Below are positions 1 through 4,036 of a stretch of DNA of 5,495 nt, piece by piece. Position 1 is the first letter of the stretch. Each line of letters opens with the position of its first letter. This stretch comes from CAYSLZ01 sp964468355 (GTDB lineage Bacteria > Patescibacteriota > Microgenomatia > UBA12405 > JAHJSD01), in assembly GCA_964468355.1 (NCBI GenBank), contig CAYXSV010000041.1:1-5495 (forward strand). Reading direction: 5' to 3'. Below the pieces are notes generated by a model. That model ran no database searches. It was not told the origin of the DNA and was given only the letters and a program-made list of their open reading frames with translations. The position numbers and the translations under genes were made by a program.

Positions 1-323
1 GCAGTCGTGTCAAGGTTACTCGACCGGGAGATTCTGATTTCCTTATCGGAGAATTTGTTGAACAGCCGATATATCAGGAAATTAATCAAGAACTTAAGGA
101 TGAAAATAAAAAGCCGGCTAAGGGCAAGAGAGTTATTTTGGGTTTGATCAAAGCAGCTTTGAACACTTATTCCTGGTTATCAGCGGCTTCATTTCAGCAT
201 ACTACCAATGTTTTAACCGAGGCGTCGATTTTAGGAAAAGTTGATCCAATGATTGGATTAAAAGAAAATGTAATAGTCGGACGTAAGATACCGATAACTC
301 CGGAGAGAGCGAAATTGGAATAA
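1..323 (+). CDS. rpoC: RNA polymerase beta' subunit, C-terminal end (5' truncated by window)
   Basis: This is the last part of the largest catalytic-core subunit of RNA polymerase. The reading frame begins at base 3 and runs 106 codons to TAA at 321-323; the start lies outside the window. The family signature at the beta' C-terminus is clear: SWLSAASFQHTTNVLTEAS, followed by GKVD and GLKENVIVGRKIP, matching the SFQETT..VLTEAAI..GKVD..GLKENVIVGRLIP block found in bacterial RpoC. The protein ends with a short charged tail (TPERAKLE) after the IP motif. It also has a modest Lys/Glu-rich stretch (KDENKKPAKGKR) just before the conserved helix. The position directly upstream of rpsL is the usual rpoBC-str arrangement. 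The 89-bp gap that follows contains a promoter-like motif, so rpsL need not depend on rpoC transcription. Identity is secure; nothing indicates truncation at the 3' end. Confidence 0.96.
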   Translation, partial: SRVKVTRPGDSDFLIGEFVEQPIYQEINQELKDENKKPAKGKRVILGLIKAALNTYSWLSAASFQHTTNVLTEASILGKVDPMIGLKENVIVGRKIPITPERAKLE

Positions 324-337
324 AATTAACCTAAATA

Positions 338-346
338 TGTTATAAT
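338..346 (+). promoter_or_regulatory. Extended -10 promoter motif for the rpsL-rpsG transcript
   Basis: TGTTATAAT is a perfect extended -10 element (TGn followed by TATAAT at 341-346), 15 bp after the rpoC stop codon. A convincing -35 is absent. The best candidate is TTGGAA at 315-320, with a long 20-bp spacer, which is typical where the TG extension substitutes for -35 contacts. The predicted transcription start near 353 would give a leader of about 60 nt before rpsL. The same TGTTAT core recurs twice upstream of fusA. This is a motif match only; no transcript evidence is available. Confidence 0.55.
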
Positions 347-360
347 TATTTTCAGTCAAA

Positions 361-380
361 TTTCAAAATAGGTTTTGAAA
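361..380 (+). repeat. Small AT-rich inverted repeat in the rpsL leader
   Basis: TTTCAAAA (361-368) and TTTTGAAA (373-380) are exact inverted repeats of 8 bp around the 4-base loop TAGG. Only one G-C pair is present, so an RNA hairpin would be weak. TTTGAAAATT then recurs directly at 374-383 and 397-406. Because the region downstream of rpsG has similar TTTCAAATTT text, this may be a lineage-typical intergenic sequence rather than a specific regulatory site. Confidence 0.35.
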
Positions 381-412
381 ATTCGAAAATTGAGTATTTG
401 AAAATTTTTATT

Positions 413-886
413 ATGCCGACAATTAATCAATTGGTCCGTAAGGGCCGTAAGAAATCAAGTAAAAAATCAAAAAGCCCGGCTTTGCACGGCAAGCTTAATA
501 ATATCAAGGGCCGGTTAATTGATATTAATTGTCCTCAAAAACGTGGCGTGGTTACTCAAGTTAAAACCATGGCTCCTAAAAAACCGCATTCAGCTTTGCG
601 TAAGGTAGCCAAAGTACGTTTATCTAATCAAAGAGAAGTAACCGCTTATATTCCCGGAGAAGGACATAACTTAGCGGAACACGCCGTTGTTATGATTAGG
701 GGCGGCCGGGTAAGGGATTTGCCTGGTGTTAAATACCATGTTGTTCGTGGAGTCGGCGATTCTACCGGAGTGGTTGGTAGAAAAACCAGCCGAAGTAAAT
801 ATGGTACACCGAAAAGCGGAGTTACGGAAGAGGCCGTTTCCGGAGGCGAAGAAGAGTTATCAGAAGCTCAAGGAACAGAGGAATAA
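413..886 (+). CDS. rpsL: 30S ribosomal protein S12 with acidic C-terminal extension
   Basis: S12 (157 aa) lines the decoding centre and the shoulder of the 30S subunit, next to EF-Tu and EF-G. The ATG at 413 gives the canonical start MPTINQLVRKGRKK. An in-frame TTG at 398 would add five residues foreign to the family and is rejected. Residues 24-39 contain the 13-residue loop insertion also seen in Bacillus-type S12, so numbering follows B. subtilis. CPQKRG is at 40-45, PKKPHSALRK at 55-64 and RGGRVRDLPGVKYH further on. K56, the main streptomycin residue, is kept. Position 101 (K88 in E. coli, K101 in B. subtilis) is Arg, codon AGG at 713-715. Residue 59 is His where Asn is usual. D102, the methylthiolated Asp in E. 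coli, is kept. After the KYGTPK end point there are about 20 extra residues, 8 of them Glu. No Shine-Dalgarno precedes the start. The stop is one base from rpsG. Confidence 0.97.
   Translation: MPTINQLVRKGRKKSSKKSKSPALHGKLNNIKGRLIDINCPQKRGVVTQVKTMAPKKPHSALRKVAKVRLSNQREVTAYIPGEGHNLAEHAVVMIRGGRVRDLPGVKYHVVRGVGDSTGVVGRKTSRSKYGTPKSGVTEEAVSGGEEELSEAQGTEE
877..882 (+). promoter_or_regulatory. Ribosome-binding site of rpsG, inside the rpsL coding end
   Basis: AGAGGA ends 5 nt before the rpsG ATG at 888 and overlaps the last sense codons of rpsL, which encode Thr-Glu-Glu. With TAA at 884-886 and ATG at 888-890, a terminating ribosome could reinitiate directly, so translational coupling is likely. 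The Glu codons of the S12 tail thus double as a Shine-Dalgarno. Confidence 0.75.
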
Positions 887-887
887 A

Positions 888-1367
888 ATGCCAAGAAAAG
901 GAAGAGTTAAAACCAGAGAAGTTGAAAAAGACCCTGTTTATCAAAGCCGGTTAGTGACAAAGCTTATTAATCGGGCAATGAAAGACGGTAAAAAGTCAAC
1001 AGCCAGAAAACAAATTTACAACGCTTTCAAAATAATAAAAGAAAAAGAAAAAACCGATCCGATGACTGTTTTCCGACAAGCGTTAAATAATATTAAACCG
1101 GATAAAGAAGTGCGGTCTAGGCGGGTTGGGGGTGCCGCTTATCAAGTGCCAATGCCGGTGAGAGGCAAACGCAAAGACTCTCTTGCCCTTCGGTGGCTGG
1201 TAACTTCTGCCCGGGGCAGGCCAAATTCCGATTATCACACCTATGCTGAAAAATTAGCGGCAGAAATAATCGATGCCTATAACCAGCAAGGCGGAGCTTA
1301 TAGTAAAAAAGAACAAGTTGAGCGAGCGGCAGAAGCCAACAAAGCTTTCTCCCATCTCCGCTGGTAA
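888..1367 (+). CDS. rpsG: 30S ribosomal protein S7
   Basis: S7 (159 aa) is a primary 16S rRNA-binding protein that nucleates assembly of the 30S head and lies by the E-site tRNA and mRNA exit. The start MPRKGRVKTREVEKDPVY is canonical, and the ATG is served by AGAGGA. Family landmarks follow in order: LINRAMKDGKKSTA near residues 25-38, EVRSRRVGGAAYQVP (the beta-hairpin region) near 74-88, LALRWLV near 98-104, and the C-terminal EANKAFSHLRW that matches the usual EANKAFAHYRW end. The length is typical of bacterial S7 (about 156 aa). An in-frame GTG at 726 would extend the protein through rpsL sequence and is not supported. In E. coli, S7 represses the str mRNA at the S12-S7 junction. Here that junction is a single base, so the same mechanism is not obvious. 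A long non-coding gap, rather than fusA, follows. Confidence 0.97.
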   Translation: MPRKGRVKTREVEKDPVYQSRLVTKLINRAMKDGKKSTARKQIYNAFKIIKEKEKTDPMTVFRQALNNIKPDKEVRSRRVGGAAYQVPMPVRGKRKDSLALRWLVTSARGRPNSDYHTYAEKLAAEIIDAYNQQGGAYSKKEQVERAAEANKAFSHLRW

Positions 1368-1393
1368 ATTTCAAATTTAATCTTGATATTACA

Positions 1394-1425
1394 AAATTTA
1401 TCTATGCGATCGCATAGATAAATTT
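1394..1425. repeat. Perfect 32-bp palindrome downstream of rpsG
   Basis: The left half AAATTTATCTATGCGA (1394-1409) is the exact reverse complement of the right half (1410-1425), with no mismatch. The centre is GCGATCGC, which contains a GATC. As RNA it would form a 14-bp stem with a GAUC loop, starting 26 nt after the rpsG stop. The sequence after it (GACTATTATAGGG) is not a T-tract, so it is a poor intrinsic terminator. A processing or stability hairpin at the end of the S12-S7 message, or a dimeric protein-binding site, fits better. The palindrome is certain; its role is not. Confidence 0.85.
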
Positions 1426-1480
1426 GACTATTATAGGGCATTAAAGAATTCTGTGTTCATATCATGTTCGAGAAACATCG

Positions 1481-1519
1481 TTTACACTCCTAGTTTAAAT
1501 CTCATCAAACTTGTGTAAA
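1481..1519. repeat. Weak nested inverted repeat
   Basis: TTTACAC (1481-1487) matches GTGTAAA (1513-1519) in inverted orientation, and inside it AGTTT (1492-1496) matches AAACT (1507-1511). The stem is AT-rich and interrupted, so it could be chance. It abuts the degenerate TGTCATTTC copy at 1523. Confidence 0.3.
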
Positions 1520-1522
1520 TTA

Positions 1523-1545
1523 TGTCATTTCAACTAAACGAAGTG
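1523..1545 (+). repeat. Decayed partial copy of the TGTCATTTC repeat
   Basis: TGTCATTTC at 1523-1531 is identical to the first nine bases of the element starting at 1552. The next 14 bases match it at 8 positions (17 of 23 overall, including the conserved CGAAG/CGTAG region). No matching right arm is found nearby. It looks like the remnant of an older insertion beside the better preserved copy. Confidence 0.5.
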
Positions 1546-1551
1546 TTCCCC

Positions 1552-1654
1552 TGTCATTTCGACCGAGCGTAGCGAGTGGAGAAATCTCTTTTGGAATATA
1601 AAAAGGGATCTCTCGACTACGGACAAGTTAAACTTGTCTTCGCTCGAGATGACA
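1552..1654. repeat. 103-bp imperfect inverted-repeat element (REP/MITE-like)
   Basis: The ends are inverted repeats: TGTCATTTCGA (1552-1562) pairs with TCGAGATGACA (1644-1654), with one T-G wobble. GCG (1567-1569) continues against CGC (1641-1643) after a 4-base bulge. Inside, GTAG (1569-1572) faces CTAC (1617-1620) and GGAGAAATCTC (1578-1588) faces GGGATCTCTC (1605-1614) imperfectly. A separate perfect hairpin, GACAAGTT-A-AACTTGTC, occupies 1622-1638. The text resembles the TGTCATTTCGACCGAGCG...GGAGAAATC repeats that recur in intergenic regions of several environmental bacterial genomes; that resemblance is from memory, not a search. It encodes nothing and shows no clear target-site duplication. 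A non-autonomous mobile palindrome is the best reading. Confidence 0.7.
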
Positions 1655-1727
1655 AAACAAAACGCAAATAAAATATATCAAGTAGTTTTACTTTGTGTTA
1701 ACGATGTATCCGACCAGGATAGGCAGG

Positions 1728-1759
1728 TTGCTTCTTAGGGGTTCTTATGTTATTATAAT
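1728..1759 (+). promoter_or_regulatory. Candidate fusA promoter P1
   Basis: TTGCTT (1728-1733) sits 17 bp upstream of TATTAT (1751-1756). The latter is preceded by TG one base away, giving the extended -10 TGTTATTAT at 1748-1756. An overlapping perfect TATAAT lies at 1754-1759. Transcription would begin around 1763-1766, at the foot of the first leader hairpin, giving a structured leader of about 95 nt. The motif agrees with the TGTTATAAT found before rpsL. Confidence 0.45.
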
Positions 1760-1767
1760 TGTTGCAT

Positions 1768-1783
1768 TGCCTTGGAAAAGGCA
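1768..1783 (+). ncRNA. Leader hairpin 1 with GNRA tetraloop
   Basis: TGCCTT (1768-1773) and AAGGCA (1778-1783) form a perfect 6-bp stem closed by GGAA, a member of the GNRA tetraloop class. It begins just after the predicted P1 start site and is followed four bases later by the larger terminator-like hairpin. A stable tetraloop beside a GC-rich stem suggests real RNA structure rather than chance. It resembles no riboswitch or ribosomal-protein leader class that I recognise. Confidence 0.45.
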
Positions 1784-1787
1784 GTTT

Positions 1788-1836
1788 CCCGCCATAAAGC
1801 CGAAAAAATATGGCTTATAACGGCGGGGATATTTTT
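1788..1836 (+). terminator. Terminator/attenuator-like hairpin upstream of fusA
   Basis: CCCGCC (1788-1793) pairs with GGCGGG (1822-1827). Inside it ATAAAGCC (1794-1801) pairs with GGCTTAT (1812-1818) with one bulged A, around a 10-base A-rich loop. GATATTTTTGTTATT follows at once, giving the U-rich tail of an intrinsic terminator. The tail ends 23 bp before the fusA ATG, so transcripts from rpsG or from P1 would be stopped here unless the stem is disrupted or a promoter lies downstream. It could be an attenuator in the fusA leader or the true end of the S12-S7 unit. Confidence 0.55.
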
Positions 1837-1844
1837 GTTATTAT
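1836..1844 (+). promoter_or_regulatory. Candidate near-leaderless fusA promoter P2
   Basis: TGTTATTAT is a second extended -10 match (TGn followed by TATTAT at 1839-1844) just after the terminator-like stem. A start near 1851 would leave roughly nine untranslated bases before the fusA ATG. This would explain why no Shine-Dalgarno is seen there. No -35 is evident, and the local sequence is low-complexity TTA/GTA, so chance occurrence is quite possible. Confidence 0.3.
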
Positions 1845-1859
1845 TAGTAGTAAGTAATT

Positions 1860-3956
1860 ATGGCGCAACCTATTCAAGTAACTGAAAATCGAGATGTTCC
1901 GATGGATTTAATTAGGAACATTGGTATTATCGCTCATGTTAATGCTGGTAAAACAACAACCACTGAACGGATGTTGTTTGAAACCGGCAGAACTTATAAG
2001 TTGGGTTCTGTTGATGAGGGGTCTACGGTTACTGACTGGATGGATCAAGAAAGAGAACGTGGAATCACGATTGTTTCAGCGGCAGTAACGACTTTTTGGC
2101 GGGACCATCGGATTAATATTATTGATACTCCCGGCCATATTGACTTTACGGCTGAAGTAGAGCGTTCCTTAAGAGTTTTAGACGGTGCAGTAATGGTTTT
2201 TGACGGTAGAACCGGTGTTGAAGCCCAGTCGGAAACGGTTTGGCACCAAGCCGGTAAGTATAATGTACCGCGAATTTGTGTTTTTAATAAACTTAATTTA
2301 GTTGGCGCTGATTTTGACGGATCAGTTGAAAGCATTAAGGATAGATTAGGGGCTAATGCTTCTCCAATTCAGCTTCCTTTGGGTTTGGGGCATGATTTAC
2401 GCGGGGCAATAAATTTAGTGACAATGAAGGCCTATGAATACGAAAGTGTTGAGGATAATCAATTAAAGGAAATTGAAATTCCGAAGGAATTTGAAGAACA
2501 AGCGGCCAATTACCGAGAAAAATTACTCGAGAGTGTCGCTGAAGTTGATGAGGGAATCCTGGAAAAATTTTTGGAAGGAGAAGAAATTAGTGTCGATGAG
2601 CTTAAAAAGGCAATTAGAAAAGGTGTAATTAATAATGAATTTTTTCCAATTATGGGGGGGGACAGTAGGTCAGTCAGCGTTCAGTTGATACTTGATGCAA
2701 TTGTTGATTATCTTCCCTGTCCACTTGATTTGCCGCCGGCCGAAGGCGTTCACCCAAAAACAGGTGAAGAAATTACCAGGAAGCCGGAGAAGGAAGAGCC
2801 GCTTTCCGCTCTGCTTTTTAAAATACAAACTGATCCCCATGTCGGTAAGTTGGCTTATTTAAGAATTTATTCCGGAAGTCTTGAGGGATCATCTAAAGTT
2901 TATAACGCCTCTCAAAATCGAACGGAGCGTGTAGGGCGTTTATTATTAATGCACGCTGATAAACGTGAAGGAATTGACGAAGGTTTTGCCGGTGAGATAG
3001 TAGCGGCAATTGGCTTAAAGGATTCAGTGACCGGAGATACTTTATGTGATCATAACCGGCCAATTGTTTTTGAAGAAATTGAATTTACCGACCCGGTGAT
3101 TTCGCTTTCAATCGAGCCGGAAACAAAAGCTGACCAGGAAAAATTAAGTACTGCACTGAATAAATTTATGGAAGAAGATCCAACTTTTCAAACTAAAGTT
3201 GACCATGATACGGGCCAAACAATTATTTCTGGAATGGGTGAACTTCATCTGGAAATTTTAGTGGACAGAATGAAAAGAGAATTTGGAGTTAATGTTAATG
3301 TTGGTCGTCCCCAAATTGCTTACCGCGAGGCGATAACAGAAACTGTTGAAGCGGAGGGTAAATATATTCGGCAAAGCGGCGGCCGGGGACAGTATGGTCA
3401 TTGTCTATTGAGATTAGAGCCGTTGGATCGTGGAGAGGGTTTTAAATTTGAATCGGAAATAAAAGGAGCGTCGATTCCCGAAAACTTTATACCGGCGATT
3501 GAAAAAGGTGTTGAGGAGGCAATGGAAAAAGGTATTGTCGCCGGCTATCCTTTGGTCGATGTTAAAGCGGTGGTTTACGATGGAAGTTATCACGAAGTAG
3601 ATTCGTCGGATATGGCTTTTAAAATTGCCGGGTCAATGGCGGCACAAAAAGCGGCTAAACGAGCTAATCCGGTTTTACTTGAGCCGATTATGAAGTTGGA
3701 AGTAAATGCACCGGATGAATTTTTAGGCCAAGTTATTGGAGACCTTTCATCTCGGAGAGCAAAGATTTTAGGTACTGAAACTCGAGGAAAGATAAAGATA
3801 ATTAACGCCTTAGTTCCTTTAGCCGAAGCTCGGGGATATGCAACAATAATTAGAAGTTTGACTCAAGGTCGCGGGTCCTTTTATATGGAGCCGTCTCATT
3901 ATGAGAAAGTGCCGACAAATATACAGGAAGAGATTGTTGCAAATAGTAATTTATAA
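1860..3956 (+). CDS. fusA: Elongation factor G with degenerate guanine-recognition motifs
   Basis: EF-G (698 aa, usual length) drives mRNA-tRNA translocation on the ribosome. Five domains can be traced: G domain with inserted G' (about 18-293), domain II (about 312-405), III (about 412-486), IV (about 490-605) and V (about 606-690). Catalytic parts are intact: P-loop K31/T32, switch I RERGIT with T70, and DTPGH with H93. Domain IV keeps SGGRGQYGH (506-514) and YDGSYHEVDSS with H578. The base-binding parts are not intact. The P-loop reads AHVNAGKT (N28 for the usual Asp), G4 reads NKLN (N146 for Asp) and G5 reads GGDSRSVSV (266-274) instead of GSA-LKNKGV, one residue shorter. It sits in the normal str position before tuf, so it is probably the main EF-G and not a stray paralog; an EF-G2-like non-hydrolysing factor is the alternative. 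ATG 1860 is chosen; ATG 1902 (residue 15) is possible. No Shine-Dalgarno is seen. Confidence 0.95.
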   Translation: MAQPIQVTENRDVPMDLIRNIGIIAHVNAGKTTTTERMLFETGRTYKLGSVDEGSTVTDWMDQERERGITIVSAAVTTFWRDHRINIIDTPGHIDFTAEVERSLRVLDGAVMVFDGRTGVEAQSETVWHQAGKYNVPRICVFNKLNLVGADFDGSVESIKDRLGANASPIQLPLGLGHDLRGAINLVTMKAYEYESVEDNQLKEIEIPKEFEEQAANYREKLLESVAEVDEGILEKFLEGEEISVDELKKAIRKGVINNEFFPIMGGDSRSVSVQLILDAIVDYLPCPLDLPPAEGVHPKTGEEITRKPEKEEPLSALLFKIQTDPHVGKLAYLRIYSGSLEGSSKVYNASQNRTERVGRLLLMHADKREGIDEGFAGEIVAAIGLKDSVTGDTLCDHNRPIVFEEIEFTDPVISLSIEPETKADQEKLSTALNKFMEEDPTFQTKVDHDTGQTIISGMGELHLEILVDRMKREFGVNVNVGRPQIAYREAITETVEAEGKYIRQSGGRGQYGHCLLRLEPLDRGEGFKFESEIKGASIPENFIPAIEKGVEEAMEKGIVAGYPLVDVKAVVYDGSYHEVDSSDMAFKIAGSMAAQKAAKRANPVLLEPIMKLEVNAPDEFLGQVIGDLSSRRAKILGTETRGKIKIINALVPLAEARGYATIIRSLTQGRGSFYMEPSHYEKVPTNIQEEIVANSNL

Positions 3957-3973
3957 TGTTAAAATCTAAAAGA

Positions 3974-3996
3974 ATTGCCAGTTTAATATTGGCGGT
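3974..3996 (+). other. Small hairpin in the fusA-tuf spacer
   Basis: ATTGCCA (3974-3980) can pair with TGGCGGT (3990-3996) using two G-U wobbles, around a 9-base loop. A TTTTT run (4011-4015) follows 14 bases later, too far for a standard intrinsic terminator. It is more likely a weak RNA-stability element or chance. The rest of the 80-bp spacer is AT-rich, with AAGTTAA repeated at 4003-4009 and 4016-4022. Confidence 0.3.
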
Positions 3997-4020
3997 TATT
4001 AAAAGTTAAATTTTTAAGTT

Positions 4021-4028
4021 AAGGGAGG
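4021..4028 (+). promoter_or_regulatory. Strong Shine-Dalgarno of tuf
   Basis: AAGGGAGG ends 8 nt before the tuf ATG at 4037 and contains the full GGAGG core. It is by far the strongest ribosome-binding site in the window, in keeping with EF-Tu being the most abundant product. The start sites of rpsL, fusA and rpsJ have nothing comparable. Confidence 0.85.
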
Positions 4029-4036
4029 ATAATTAA

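Larger units (their letters stand above)
1368..1859. other. 492-bp non-coding gap splitting the str operon between rpsG and fusA
   Basis: No convincing coding frame, tRNA or rRNA is visible here. Reading left to right it holds a TTTCAAATTT stretch, a 32-bp perfect palindrome, a weak inverted repeat, a decayed and then a fuller copy of a TGTCATTTCGAC repeat, and a presumptive fusA control region from about 1728 onward. The gap is long compared with the other spacers in the window (1 to 89 bp). It separates S12-S7 transcription from fusA-tuf, and repeat insertion is a plausible cause of the expansion. Confidence 0.8.

Noticed and set aside
398..412. TTG at 398 as the start of rpsL
   Set aside because: It would add LKIFI before the canonical S12 start MPTINQLVRKGR and has no ribosome-binding site; ATG 413 fits the family exactly.
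726..887. GTG at 726 as the start of rpsG
   Set aside because: The added residues are rpsL sequence read in another frame and have no S7 similarity; ATG 888 has a Shine-Dalgarno and the canonical S7 N-terminus.
1117..1374. Minus-strand open frame over rpsG (others at 2045-2335 over fusA and 4447-4800 over tuf)
   Set aside because: All lie antisense to strongly conserved genes, resemble no family I recognise, and have low-complexity composition expected of shadow frames.
1394..1654. CRISPR array
   Set aside because: There is no series of regularly spaced identical repeats; the repeats are palindromes and one degenerate pair.
1700..1790. A tRNA gene in the rpsG-fusA gap
   Set aside because: TATCC/GGATA (1707-1711, 1717-1721) and a GGGGTTC look tRNA-like in isolation, but no acceptor stem, anticodon arm or T-arm can be assembled in the right spacing.
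2654..2661. Frameshift or sequencing error at the 8-G run as the cause of the odd EF-G G5 loop
   Set aside because: The frame is in register on both sides. Shifting the frame after the run brings a TAG into frame at once in one register and does not restore GSALKNKG. An error pair cannot be ruled out fully, but the AAT codons at N28 and N146 are independent of it.
3952..3957. TATAAT over the fusA stop as a tuf promoter
   Set aside because: No TG extension and no -35 at 16-18 bp; the match falls in AT-rich coding and stop sequence where it is expected by chance.
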